This document shows positions 12,501 through 21,564 of a DNA stretch of 64,000 bases, piece by piece. Source of the stretch: Trissonchulus latispiculum (taxonomy: Eukaryota; Nematoda; Enoplea; Enoplida; Ironidae); contig JASAND010030675.1 in assembly GCA_030248195.1 (NCBI GenBank), positions 47,437-111,436 on the forward strand, given 5' to 3'. How positions within the stretch are numbered: the stretch's first letter is position 1; every line of letters begins with the position of its first letter. A model generated the notes under the pieces. The model was not told the DNA's origin. It searched no databases and saw only the letters and a list, made by a program, of their open reading frames with translations. Made by a program: the position numbers and the translations under genes.

Positions 12501-13316
12501 CATTGTTTGAGCTGCAGCAAGAGTAAAAACATTTCTAGATGTTGATGCTGCAACTGCGTGTTGAGCTTCAGATATTGTTTTGCTCGACCTAGCAGCTTCT
12601 AATTCCCGTTTCAATTGCGCATGTTTGCGTAATACTTCAGAAAGTTGCGCTTCAAGTTTGACTAAAACATCATCAGTGTCAGTCCTAACATTGGCAGAAA
12701 CACTGAACACCGCAGCTTTGTTTCTCATTTCATTTGCAGAAGCGGGTGGGGAGGTAGACTGATCCATTTCCTTTTCCTCCTCCAACCTTGAAAGCTGAAT
12801 CACTATTTTGTGCAACTTCTCCATGCTTTGTCCCCAGCCTTCTAAATCTGCCAAAAGGGAAACACCCAATGTTTTGAGATCAGGTCTTAAACCTTTACGC
12901 AACTGTTCAAAAATATTGGTGGCTTTGCCTTTTTCAGTCTCATTAGGGAAAGCTTTCCGAGCGAGAACTTCCAATTCAGCGGCATAATCCTGCACTTTTT
13001 CATTCTCCTTTTGCATACGTACATAAAAATCCCGAGAATGTTCCGCCGCAGTTCTCGTAACCGGATCATAAAGAAATTTCAACCGTTGAACCAATTCTTC
13101 ATACGTATTAGGCAAACCCAAGGAGGAAATCTTATGAAGGACACTCTCACTAAGTTTCGACAAAAGAAGAGCCCGCATTTTGTCCTCAGGGATTGCAAAA
13201 GCTTGGACAATTGCCTCAAAACTAGTGATCCATTCACCAGGTGTAAGAGCAGTATCTCTGCCATTGTAGGGACTGAGGCTTTTCAAAAGAACCATATACG
13301 TTTTAAACTCAGCCAT
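6531..13316 (-). CDS. Gag-Pol polyprotein of Ty3/gypsy retrotransposon
   Basis: A single uninterrupted 2261-codon frame carries Gag and Pol without a frameshift or stop between them. In order: a retrotransposon Gag capsid-like region (about 20-180); one CCHC zinc knuckle, CFTCGNFGHISPNC (about 300-318); long Gln/Asn/Arg-rich and then Glu/Ser-rich linkers; an aspartic protease with LIDTGA (about 890); reverse transcriptase with YIDDLL (about 1408); RNase H beginning TTDAS (about 1555); an integrase with an HHCC zinc-binding region (about 1810-1852) and the D, D, E catalytic residues in YLDVCH, TDQGPNF and NGLVERVNG (about 1877-1973); and a GPY/F module ending in KYDGPYRI. No chromodomain is seen. 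All visible catalytic residues are present, so the protein looks functional. It would make virus-like particles, reverse transcribe the RNA and integrate the cDNA. Start chosen as the first ATG of the frame, just ahead of the Gag fold. Confidence 0.95.
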   Translation of the reverse strand: MAEFKTYMVLLKSLSPYNGRDTALTPGEWITSFEAIVQAFAIPEDKMRALLLSKLSESVLHKISSLGLPNTYEELVQRLKFLYDPVTRTAAEHSRDFYVRMQKENEKVQDYAAELEVLARKAFPNETEKGKATNIFEQLRKGLRPDLKTLGVSLLADLEGWGQSMEKLHKIVIQLSRLEEEKEMDQSTSPPASANEMRNKAAVFSVSANVRTDTDDVLVKLEAQLSEVLRKHAQLKRELEAARSSKTISEAQHAVAASTSRNVFTLAAAQTMHANPAQKTPSQQQFCYQEAQQTSRDLSGVTCFTCGNFGHISPNCAMRSQYSNSNYRYRRRGDNNVTRSGRSSQSLVDSNDQSLQHLSYDQQQQAQPQVSYIVPLNGNSQNFRDVGGVAPLAPTVKLPLTEENSTPIPKCVSNSDPKVCSLIANSENIVESLMRTYPAQKTITCNQICSVFSTYAGVVKSNLPPNHSFGRTNLPDPPRFQSFSSTYARTSFPTPHASNGFSGNSVTNASKTQAFDFFLPDEQRWVKLVPIDSSKVDLRNVRTISSISQAQNVSRVPVQTKFRPVFGNNGRVFQHPRAYKQNLRAQPFRSQPPRFSLPNFRYTPAPQQRFRQPRFFNAPRTFSQGYNVRTSVPAVPGNGKFNAFPFAPRVIFSSANSNPRNLGTSTSGSFSQGILPAATLQDYNQERIKHNGEPEQISLGASVNPNNKYAPQPFIGEQEAELEQYKERLQQLRTIDEASSKHYTTKLATNTTKAKEELSRNKGEKPSTSKHIRTQKKKSRTTKKNKIADPDFPDKFLFEDLLSQTSESTLTEESSTENSDSESDNSEEKPKVSHLKPQKASKDDPIFNNRNYLMAFVNQNEYFVGAQTKIPPIHSPVVVVSVSGSNTLALIDTGANISVISKSFVDHLRKKSPECLSPGELKLTSATAANGSAIDFSGSVKLNLSFQGYLWPHEFFISDYCPYDILLGTDFLSNYNWSMLMGRHSIYHPLFKEVPLLGAPQLNSILQVVGKETPKVSNILLRVGVSVPPNAETWVPISCQSTSQQQEQDDSDGDLGFIRIQASKVQTKSAPWPSRFDDSPKMIRNSMQILEKYNCYVVPGIVSSANQSQYIKVWNLGSEALDLRPGMTLAYADDLVALKNQKGKEAFLHLGDNWFEKEYVCESDLLSDDKPLVGSAIHNSNIKETVKQEAQPSKEQKPLTQEEQYEQFLKEAQLDKFECSEKSKDKFKELLRKYVHVFATPTNLGKCTTGQHLIDTGMGGPVTAKAYRVNPHERLKIEEHIKNMLEQGICSPSDSQWSSPCMLVGKKDGTTRFVIDYRNLNKITRKDRYPLPKIDEILDMFSKGKFFSTLDLNSGYWQIEMFPPHKEKTAFISHMGLFHFNVMPFGLTNAPATFQRIMERIFTELPVYIDDLLIPSNDEDHHLKMLEIVFQKLTDHGLRLKMKKCCFFRKRVEYLGHFISEKGIETDSRKVSAVRDFPVPRTLKQLRGFLGMAGYYRRFIQNFSTIAGPLNNLLKKLECFHWTEECQTAFDALKTALTNAPVLAYPNWDKPFLLTTDASIQGLGAVLEQDQDGESKPKPIAYASRSLVGAERKYEIYELEGLAVVWACKHFQHYLRHRQFTLYTDNEALKYIFTCPKRQGNSRLAKWHIALQEYKFKALHRKGVDNPVADALSRNPKWSATLQDNSLSKDSCSAKQVRTEDQSDNEQEFDVTADMYPPVCTIEKFSDESWSQALDEDPEFGPLKDYMATGRLTTDENVWRLIRFESDFDLENGILYRYHVDIHGRRRQALPRLVCVPTKFRNYILHQYHSAMDTGGHQGVPQTLYKIATKYYWPTLSKDVRTYVRNCIVCAKFTIGPKQPQAPMKPYPPVTKPFERVYLDVCHFPTSKKQKVCILVLIDQLTRWAEAWPLRNEKSETLIRTLLYDFILRYGVPNEVVTDQGPNFQSEVTTTFFKLLGTKKLRTTAYHPQSNGLVERVNGTIREIIKKYVDTSQRDWDVKLAFAMHAYRTSFHSTIQDTPYFLLFGRDCQVPEDLLFEKLDKPVTSLNSYKISAMKELTENWRVTSQIIKDKTDLVKQRYDKNVRIKNFDVGQLVMRNISQVPVPTGHMAKLAPKYDGPYRIIEKMSEQNVRLRCLQTGKVSNPIHVNRLKKLPDVHPQFTEDSVEQFEDLEQNTPEDTALNSRVVLDELSDNSTNRVTIQVLNDNEEANAHETESVASQELAVVVNNLTSDKEASLPIAPAQNALFDTSMLRCLQLYRYFS

Positions 13317-15548
13317 CTTGCGTTTGAACCCTTAGAATATTGCGCTGTGAGTTGATGCACAAAAGTCGCAAAAAAATCGCAAAAACAGAGTTCGCTGCGC
13401 TATACGTACATACTCGTGGGAAAAAAATGTTCGCTGCAGTTGGCTAAATTGAGTCAAATATAAAGAGAACTGTCCCAAATCGTTACAAATTATACGTATA
13501 GAAAATCTACACCTTTTGTTTTAGTAGTAGATTGATCAAACACAAAAATTAACTTCAAATTGGGCCAAAATCGTCGAAAATCGCAAAAAAACACACTACG
13601 TACAAAAAAAATCCGAGCAAAACTACGAAAAACTACACCAAATCGTGGCAAATCATTCAGCGAAGTGATCTACGACCGTGCTTTTAGTCGTAGATAAACC
13701 AAAACACAAAAAGAACCAAGTCGGAGAAAAACACATTATGGGAGGCACACGGTCTAATACCGGAAAAAAACACACTTGGGGCGAAAATCCACGAACCTAC
13801 GGTTATGACTACTAAATCTGCAATAATAATGGTCTACGGTCGTGCTTTTGACCGTAGAATGAACCCAAACCAAAAAGAAAAACCCGAATTACAAAAATCC
13901 TTAGGGGGGGCACCGCGACAAAAAACCCGAAAAATCGAAAAATGACCGATCTAGACCAAAAATTTTGGAAAATCCAGCGAAATCACTGAATAATAGGACG
14001 TACCACACGTACCGATGCTGTTAAAAATATTCCTGACCGAAAAATAAGCTCACTTTGGGGGGTATTCGAAAAATACACTATGTCTAAAACTCAAAAATAA
14101 AATTTGTCAGAGGGGTTTTTTAGAAAAACGGTTATTTTCCGCCAAAACCTCGCTGTACTGGTCCGTTATGGCTCACCAAACGTGAAATAAACCTTGGTTG
14201 GGCTAGAAATACCGTTGATCTCCCAAAAATTGGAAAAATGGGGGGATTTTAGGTCAAAAATGGGCACTAGAGGTATGTAACAAAAAACGCAATTTCTGGA
14301 AAATTCCGACTTCAAGGAGGGAGGGCACTATTTTTCCGAGAATCTACGTATATTTTCTGGCCTAAAAATGCTAATGCTCGATTATTTTAGGTGAAATTTT
14401 TATTTTTCCACCTAAATTGAAAAATTGCCAAAAATCACCAAAAATCACGAAAATGGGGGTCCTAGAAAATTTTTCACCGATTGAAAAATTAAAAATAGCT
14501 ACTGGGGAGGTTCAGAAAATGATGGAGAATTCATTTCTGAACAGTATGACCAATCTTATGGGGGGGGGTCCAAAAATTTTCTAAGTTTTTGGCTCAAAAA
14601 AAAATTTTCGAAATGGGGTCCTTTAGAAATGACTCAATTTCCGCCAAAAATCGTCAAACCTAGCAAAATTAAATTTTGCGAGCATGGGGGGACGCTGCTT
14701 GGCATGCTGTTCGAGTGCCCAGGCCATTATACTACTATAATACACCTAAAACAAAAAATTAAAATTTAAACCCCTAATTTATAATAAAGAATATCCTTTT
14801 AAAAAGGCAATTCTGGGAGTTAGCCAGAAAGCCTTACTACGCTAGATAATTAACTAAAATTATTAATTTACCTATCCGAAAGTTTGGCTGGCAACCGTTC
14901 CCCTAAAGGAGAGCGCCCACCCTCAACTTAGTTACACCCCAGATGATGATTTCTTCGTGGCAAATTCCCGGGGGGGGGGGGGGGGGGGTGAAAATTTGAG
15001 GGGGGGGTACGCTCACAAGGCTGCCCTAAAGGTTCCCTTTCGCTCCCCTACCCTTTTCCCAGGGGGGAGGGACGGCTTCTTTGAACCCGGGGGGGTTACA
15101 CCTACACCTGTGGTTGGGGGAGATTCCCCCCGACCAACGTGACGGGCTTGAACTTTGAAATAGACTGAATTTGGTTCATAATTGCTTGGCTTATCACAAT
15201 TATTTTCGAAAGTTGTCAAAATCAACAAAAAACAACTGAAATAGCTAAATTTAATCAAATTTAATTCAAACTAACAGTTTTAAACAAAAACTAACCGTTA
15301 TTTTGTCGAAAATCCAAACTTCGAAAATGCAATGTTTTCGTCACAAAATGGCTGCTGTTTACAGCTTAAAATCTGACGTGCAGGAACAAAGCTCAATCAA
15401 ATCAATAAAATTTCATCAAAACTAGACCAAATGAAGTAAAATAACTAATCAAAGTCGAGAAAATCGCAAAAATCAGAAAAATCGCAAAATCGTCAAAAAT
15501 GAAAAATTCAAAATTTTCAAAATTTTGAATGACGCCAGACAGAGTCAA
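13317..15548 (-). other. Long 5' leader of the gypsy element
   Basis: About 2.2 kb separates the primer-binding site from the Gag start. On the plus strand it is rich in A-runs and G-runs, including an 18-base G tract near 14971-14988. No convincing frame is present. It contains the hairpin-bearing tandem repeat listed separately. Confidence 0.7.
13480..13870 (-). repeat. Degenerate 164-bp tandem repeat with conserved hairpin
   Basis: Three diverged units, spaced 164-165 bp apart, each carry a hairpin. The stems are 13504-13510 with 13527-13533 (AATCTAC/GTAGATT), 13668-13676 with 13687-13695 (ATCTACGAC/GTCGTAGAT), and 13833-13841 with 13850-13858 (TCTACGGTC/GACCGTAGA). Stem bases differ between units yet pairing is kept, which suggests selection for RNA structure in the leader. 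Sequence around the stems (CAAATCGT plus a CAAAT block, and AAACACAAAAA after the stem) is also shared between units one and two. Confidence 0.6.
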
Positions 15549-15563
15549 CTGTCACGGTCGCCA
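15549..15563 (-). promoter_or_regulatory. tRNA primer-binding site of the gypsy element
   Basis: On the minus strand TGGCGACCGTGACAG begins two bases after the 5' LTR. TGG pairs with the CCA tail, and the following bases fit the 3' end of an arginine tRNA whose acceptor starts GACCGTG. The assignment to tRNA-Arg comes from that match and not from a search. Confidence 0.8.
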
Positions 15564-15565
15564 TT

Positions 15566-15924
15566 TGTTAAATTCAGGCCTACTGCCTGGACTAGACCTG
15601 AATTATGGATGGCGGGACGATTGCAGGTAGTATTGCGAAGCCGTGGCCTAATCCAAGAGTCGCCGTGAATCTTACCTAACTAATAATAAAGACTAACCAT
15701 CGTTCCACAGGAATGATCCATCTAACCAACTATGACGAGTGGGTGGCGTACAAAGCAATTTAATAAAGAGACGAAATATACCCAACCGGTTACGACAATG
15801 GAATCAAGCAATACTGATTTAGATTCATTTTACAGATCAAGTTAGCTAGCTAGACCGATGAACTTACACACAAGGGTGTTTTACATTGACTGTTTGCACG
15901 CCTTAATTTTGGTGATACTTCACA
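15566..15924 (-). repeat. 5' LTR of the gypsy element
   Basis: Direct copy of 3172-3530 with no difference seen by eye. It is followed, on the element strand, by the primer-binding site. Confidence 0.95.
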
Positions 15925-17419
15925 GAAAGGTATGTATCTAAGATTTGTTCCTAAACTGGTTTTTAATAACGTGTTTTTGTTCAGCCGCTAGGCGGCGCTT
16001 TCGAGTAGCAAAGCTAGATAGGAACCTCCATCCAATGAAAACTTTCCAGGCTGTTCTCAAAAATCAATACTTTTATCTGATTGGCTACTTAGGGGGTGGT
16101 CCGACGCAAGAATGAAAAATAGTGAGTTATAAGTTTTTCTTTGGTGACGAGTGGTCGGGCTTGAGTGAACTTCTATAGACACGTACTTTTTATACGCAAG
16201 TTTTCCCCCCCTTAGTTTCTTTTGCTGTGGCCCCGTTTGTCTAGGATCCCTAGTCCCTGTTTATGTTTGCTGCCTGCCTTTGTACTGTTTTGGATTTCCC
16301 CCTGTCTTTATATATAACCGTCCCCCGATCTGGTCGTTCCGGCCAGATCAGTCCTTCTTTCTATTCGTGTTATTTATGTGGACTGGATTTTATGGAAATT
16401 TCATGATCGTCTTTTGTTTCTCTTATTTGGTCGAAAGTGGTAATTAGTAAGTCGTGATACCAGAAATTTGTTAGTGTGTAATTTATGTGTTTGCTTAGAT
16501 AACTTTTGATATCCTTGTGACCTTTTGTTTCGTATGTATAATTTTGCTTAGTTAGGTCTAAAAATTAAACAAGGTCTCCAAACATTTGTAGATTAGGCCA
16601 TAGTATTTATTGTTCGGTAGGCAGTTAGGTAGTTAGAAATCTGGCAGTCTGAGATTAGGTTGAGCGTATTTTTGTGGTATTGTTTTGTATCTATTTCTGA
16701 GTTAGGGCCACCGTTGTTCCAGTAGTTTTGGCGAGGTTGTTGCTACAGGTCGACTGGAACAACATCTCCTTCAGGTCTGTCGTATCCTTGTGCGCAGTAC
16801 CCCTCCCGTAGTGCTTAGTAGTCAGGTTGCCTTCTACTAGCATTACATTAGGCTGCCAGTCCCGACCTCCCAACTATTTTTGTAAAATTTTTTCCTGTTT
16901 TTCCACCGTTTTCTTGGGGGATTGTACGTATTGTGGGGGACCAATTTTTGTGAATTTGTGTACGTATTCTGTGATTTTTTGTGGGTTTTCCGGTACTATT
17001 ATTGGGGGTGTAACTGTGATTTTCGTGTATTTTATGCGGGTTTATTGCGCCTATTATCTGCGCTTTGACCCACCCTACGTATTTTTCTAGTATATTTGTC
17101 TGGGATTTTGTGTGTTTTTCTGTATTTTGTGGCGCCCTTTTGCGCGGTTTATTTTTTCTAATCAGGGTATTTCGTGTATTTTTTCTTGTATAATTCTCTC
17201 GTGGTTGTGTTCTTTTAACCAGTTATTTTAGTATTAGTCGTTGAACATAATTTTAATCTCACGTGCATTTCGTTTGTATAATTGGCTAACCCCCTTATTT
17301 TTAGGCTTAATTATAAAATTTCTTTTAGGGACCCGTGCCATTATTTGACGTAAGGTACTTTTTCCTCTGTATACGTATATAATTTCCCCTGTTTTTCTTG
17401 ATCTCAAATATTCTCAGAT
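15925..17419 (+). other. Leader or promoter region of the second retroelement
   Basis: About 1.5 kb of T-rich, pyrimidine-rich DNA ahead of the Gag frames, with no coding signal. It probably contains the 5' LTR and leader of the Gag-only element. No second LTR copy lies within reach to set the boundaries, and no clear primer-binding site was identified. Confidence 0.4.
16308..16352 (+). promoter_or_regulatory. Candidate TATA promoter with initiator
   Basis: TTTATATATAACCG is followed about 40 bases later by ATCAGTCC, which resembles an arthropod-type TCAGT initiator. A GATCTGG/CCAGATC hairpin lies between them. The position upstream of the Gag frames fits an LTR promoter, but the spacing is longer than usual and no experiment supports it. 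Confidence 0.3.
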
Positions 17420-19507
17420 ATGCCGAAACCGCCCGAAAATCCCGAGGATCCCACCAAAAAGGGGACGTCGTCTGCTGAAACCAGGCGAACCCGCCTGGTG
17501 TCGACCACCAGTGCCGGGAGGGGAGCGTCAAGTCAAGGCCCTGCCGTGAATCCAGGTGGCTACCGACCTCCGGTCACTAGATCAAAGGACCCTAAACCAG
17601 CGGATACAGCACCAGCGGAGGAAGAAGAGGAGGAACCCTCCAAAATCGGGGGCGCATCGAAATCGTCGGACGTAATTGGAGCTGGGACTGAGCCTCAAGG
17701 GGGACAGAAGGAGCCTGTTCCTCTAGGTACCCTGGAGGCACAGACTAAGGACCAGTTGGAAGCTTTAAAAGCCCAGCTACAGCATATTGGACATGGGCTG
17801 GCAAGCCACCTGCACCAGCAAAACCGAGGACCGCCCCCGATTTCTGAATTCTCCGACTGGCGAGGGCTGAAGCAAATTGTAGATGACATAGAACAGGGCC
17901 TTCAGCAGGAATATCAACGGCCTCGACTGGGATCGGATAGTAGCCTTCTTCGGAGGCGCCAAAGTCAACACTGGTCCCAGTCCCCCTCTGGTGGGTTGTT
18001 GTGGGATGACGAAGGGACATTTTTCATGGACAAGCCGGTTCGCCGGGACCCGGAACCGACTACCCCACCGCGACGGACTCATAGAAGCACGGTACAGATT
18101 AACCTGATTAGCCCAACAGCTAATCAGGAGAGTGCTAAAGGAGGGTCCAAAGCAAAAGAGGCCCGCAAAGCACGGGGGCCAATGGACAAATGGGTGGTTC
18201 CCTTGGCTAACCCACCGGCGATACCCTCTCCGAGGGCCAACCCATTGCAGGATATGGTGCAACCAGCCCACCCGAGGCGGTTTACAGAGCCGGAATATTA
18301 TGCCATCAGGGATTTGCTCACACAGTGGCTGGCGGAACTCCCGGCAGTCACGTGGCAGGCACTGGAGGAAAATTTCCCAAGGGTTTGCAGGGAAATGTTG
18401 GCACTTTGGCCTACTTCACGGGATGACCCAGATGCTGGGCCTCCCCCTTATCAGATGGGTAGACGACGGACTAACCGTACGTTTAGCTCCAGCACCGCTC
18501 CGCCTCCACGACCGCAGAGGCAACCAGAAGAGGCCCCACTTATTGACCTGGACGACTCTTTGGAATCCCCACCTCCGGCCCGGCCTAAGCATAAAACATA
18601 AAACAGCATAAAACTTTCAAGTTGGTTAGCTAATTTCGAGGCGACGGTGAAGGTTTATGAGGTTCCCTCAACCTTCAAGTACAGGATCCTCTGGACGCTG
18701 CTTGACGAAAAGGTTAAGGAGGCAATGAGCCCTTGCCCTCCGGACAACTTCGATAGCTTGGTGGCCCTGTTGCGGCAGCTCTATGAACCACTCCCTGTCA
18801 CAACAGAACAATACGCGGAGCAGTTCTACGGACGTTACCAGCAGACCAACGAACAGGCGCATGATTTCGTGGCTGCCTTACGCGTTTTGACCGTGAAGGC
18901 ATTCCCCCATGAACCGGTCATGGACAGGGAAAAGAAACTGGTTGCCCAGTTTCGAAGGGGGCTTCGACCAGAGCTGCGAGCCAGACTGGCGGCCTCTTTG
19001 GCCGAAGTCCAGTTTTGGCCACATGTCCGGGAAAACGATCTGATCACGAGGGCACTGCATATAGTGGAAACAGTCCAGGGGGAGATGGAAAAGGAACAGC
19101 CAGCAGTGGCCTACGCAGCCCAAGCGGGGACCCAGGAATGCTGTGCTGTGAACCAGGGCCGCGTTCCGTCCCAATATCCACGACAAGGTGCACAGGCTCA
19201 GCCCAATGAGCGACAACCGGGACAAAGGCAGGAAGCCCAGGGGGATTCCAATCGGTGCTGGACTTGCCACCAAATAGGACATCGCCAACGTCAGTGCCCG
19301 GAGCACCTCCGAGCTCTGCGACAGCAGGGACCGGCCCCTCAACAGGCCCCACGACAGCGCCAAGAGGGTAACCCTCAAGGACAGGGACACGCCAATCAGG
19401 ACCAGCAACAGCCACGACCTCGCCGATGGGGGCGTGGTATCATTGGACCCTTACGGTATCATGGTTTCCCACCCCAGGGAAACGAGAATCCGGGGCGCGG
19501 GCAGTAG
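17420..19507 (+). pseudogene. Gag of a second Ty3/gypsy-like element, one in-frame stop
   Basis: An ATG at 17420 opens a frame that meets TAA at 18599-18601 and continues in the same frame to 19507. The first part (393 codons) is Pro/Glu/Arg-rich with low complexity. The second (about 300 codons) is a retrotransposon Gag capsid region whose motifs (an F-E-A-x-V start, an R-x-L-Y box and RRGLRPEL) parallel the gypsy Gag at 6531-13316. It ends with a CCHC knuckle, CWTCHQIGHRQRQC, and a Gln/Arg-rich tail. The stop lies in a CATAAAA-type repeated stretch and could reflect slippage, translational readthrough, or plain decay. The coding sequence is much richer in G and C than its surroundings. No protease, reverse transcriptase or integrase follows. 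Confidence 0.7.
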
Positions 19508-19601
19508 ACCCGAACCCGTGTCCCGTCCCAGCTGCCCCTTCTGGTAATGTTGTGATGTCAATTCAGTCTTTTAATACTAACGTAACTTCTACTGACGATG
19601 A

Positions 19602-21245
19602 ACCCATTACAATCGTGGCGGTTTTTGGAGCAGTGATTCAGATAGTGATTTGGCTGACAACGAGGAAACCTCGGAGGTCAACCCGATCCCCCATATGGAA
19701 TTTACCCCAACCCCAAGGGGGATTAAACGTCACCCAGATCCTACACCTCCCCTTGACTGTAAGTGCAAATCCTGCAAGCAAAAGCGAAGAAGGGCAGAAT
19801 GGTTTCCCCCTCATCATTTGATCATGGAGAACGGGGGTTATCCGGATGGCGGGGATATCTATTATGACGGTTATGGTAAGCAGCGTCCTTACAAATTTTG
19901 GAACCGTTGGCGTCGGGATGTGAAGCCTTTTGGTGATGGCGGTTCGACGGCTGCTAGGTACAATGTGCCATTCCGGAAGCGGTGGAAGAAGGCCCCTGGT
20001 ACCCAGTGGGACCAGCTTCCGATTGTGAAGCAAGCGATGGCAGCACAGGAGGCGAATGCAGCTATGGCTGCACAAACTCGAGCGAATCAGGCTAAACAGG
20101 CGGCATCCCGCCGACAAAGGAAAAGCTCTACCTCCGTCGAAGTCCAAACGGATCCAATTCGGGTTATTACGCCATTGCACCGCCTGCTAATACGCACGAC
20201 TACTCCGGAGCCAGTGACTGGGGCTGATCGCATAAGCCCTGGGGAGGACCAGGACCCTGCAAATGGGCTTCCAGCTGTAAGCACTGGGGACAACCAGGGG
20301 CTTTCAGCTGTAAGCACTGGGGACACCCAGGCACCTGGGGTCACCGGTAAGCGATCTACTCGGAGGCGACCTCGAGTTAGCAATGGCGATGACTGGCAGG
20401 CGGTGTCGGAATCTTCGGATACAGACGACCCACCCCGGTTGGCGGGTGACCCACCAACCATAGTGGTTACCCGAGCTTCACCTCCAGGCAAGGAGAAGCA
20501 CCTCAATCCATGGCCAACTAGACGGGAATTGACCGAACCACAGCTTACATCGGATGAGGAGGATGAAGGCTCGGGGCCTATTCAGGTGACCGTGGACGTT
20601 CACCCACAGCCCCCACTGTCTGAGGATGAGGACGGGTGGTGCACAGCGGATGAAGGTCCAGGCCCAGAACGGACAAAGGAGGCTGGACAACAACATTCAG
20701 AGCTCACGGTGCCACCGCTAAAACTGCGTAAGAACAAAGCGGTTACATGGGACCAAGTACGGAAACCAGCCAAGGCCCAACCTAACACGGCGACGGCTCC
20801 CGTCCCGACCCAGAACAGGTATACCCTGTTAGGGGAAGTCGAATATCTAGGGGTCCAATGTGGTTGGTCTGACTTATGCCATACCGTAGAATTGGCCCAA
20901 AACGAGACCTCCGCTACTGTCGAACAAGTGAATGAATTGGGCAAGCATATGCAGGTCATCGTGGACAAGGTACATCAAGCGGTCGACAATTTCGATGACC
21001 TGCTGGGCGAATTTATTCAGAAGGACTATACCAGGATTCTCGAGTTGGAGAAAACAGGTAGCTTGCGGGAACCGCAGCAACCTATTTGGAGCGAAGACCC
21101 TCCTCAAAAGCAGCGTAAGCGTAGAGGAGAGCGCCTGAACGACCCAAATGAAATCATAGTCCTTGATCCGGAATCGCGTGAGGAGCCTGATTTCTCACTC
21201 ATAGAAGAGCAGACGGCAGCCGTTTTGAGACCCATCAGTAGTTAG
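19602..21245 (+). CDS. Gag-associated third frame, unknown function
   Basis: The frame is open from 19602, just after a TGA, to TAG at 21243-21245. No ATG lies close to its start; the likely opening is an acidic Ser/Asp run near codon 10. Visible features are a Cys/Lys/Arg patch (CKCKSCKQKRRR), an Ala/Gln-rich helix-prone segment, a duplicated AVSTGD motif, a long acidic Pro/Ser/Thr-rich middle, and a helical segment near the end. Gene order suggests the Gag-Pol linker region of a gypsy-like element, reached from Gag by frameshifting, with pol missing. It has the same GC-rich composition as the Gag frame. I do not recognise a domain, and a captured host gene is also possible. Confidence 0.45.
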   Translation, partial: THYNRGGFWSSDSDSDLADNEETSEVNPIPHMEFTPTPRGIKRHPDPTPPLDCKCKSCKQKRRRAEWFPPHHLIMENGGYPDGGDIYYDGYGKQRPYKFWNRWRRDVKPFGDGGSTAARYNVPFRKRWKKAPGTQWDQLPIVKQAMAAQEANAAMAAQTRANQAKQAASRRQRKSSTSVEVQTDPIRVITPLHRLLIRTTTPEPVTGADRISPGEDQDPANGLPAVSTGDNQGLSAVSTGDTQAPGVTGKRSTRRRPRVSNGDDWQAVSESSDTDDPPRLAGDPPTIVVTRASPPGKEKHLNPWPTRRELTEPQLTSDEEDEGSGPIQVTVDVHPQPPLSEDEDGWCTADEGPGPERTKEAGQQHSELTVPPLKLRKNKAVTWDQVRKPAKAQPNTATAPVPTQNRYTLLGEVEYLGVQCGWSDLCHTVELAQNETSATVEQVNELGKHMQVIVDKVHQAVDNFDDLLGEFIQKDYTRILELEKTGSLREPQQPIWSEDPPQKQRKRRGERLNDPNEIIVLDPESREEPDFSLIEEQTAAVLRPISS

Positions 21246-21564
21246 AAAAGGGGGGTTCTGGAACAACGATCATCTGATATGGTGTTTGCAACTAGAGAAT
21301 GAAAGAGTTCCTGGATTAATGATCGTCTGACAAGGAGTTTGTCATATTCAAAATTTTATTTGATAAATGATCGTCACATAAGCATATTGCACTCTGAGAG
21401 TGTAAGAAATCACAGGTTACAAATCTTTGAGATTAACAGATAACGATATTGAATCATGCTTTGTAAAGGGTTATGTTCTGTGGAATTGTAGTTCTGAAAG
21501 CTACACTTTAATTGTTTATTACATGCCATGCCATAATATCTTGATATTTCAAATCAAATACAAT
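21246..21564. other. Polypurine-like tract and spacer
   Basis: AAAAGGGGGG directly after the stop codon looks like a polypurine tract ahead of a lost 3' LTR. The following 100 bp contains three partial repeats of ATGATCGTC. Nothing else is seen. Confidence 0.3.

Larger units (their letters stand above)
3172..15924 (-). mobile_element. Full-length Ty3/gypsy LTR retrotransposon
   Basis: Two 359-bp direct repeats (3172-3530 and 15566-15924) read as identical by eye. They bracket, in minus-strand order, a primer-binding site, a 2.2-kb leader, one continuous Gag-Pol frame, a 3-kb untranslated 3' segment and a polypurine tract. The element is 12,753 bp, long for a gypsy element without env. LTR ends on the element strand are TGTGAAG and GAATTTAACA, so they carry canonical TG and CA. 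Identical LTRs plus an unbroken frame indicate a very recent insertion. The flanks do not show an obvious target duplication: the base run next to the left copy is CCATT and next to the right copy GAAAG. Confidence 0.94.

Noticed and set aside
14957..15258. Gly-rich frames over the G-runs in the gypsy leader
   Set aside because: They are produced by homopolymer runs in non-coding leader sequence.
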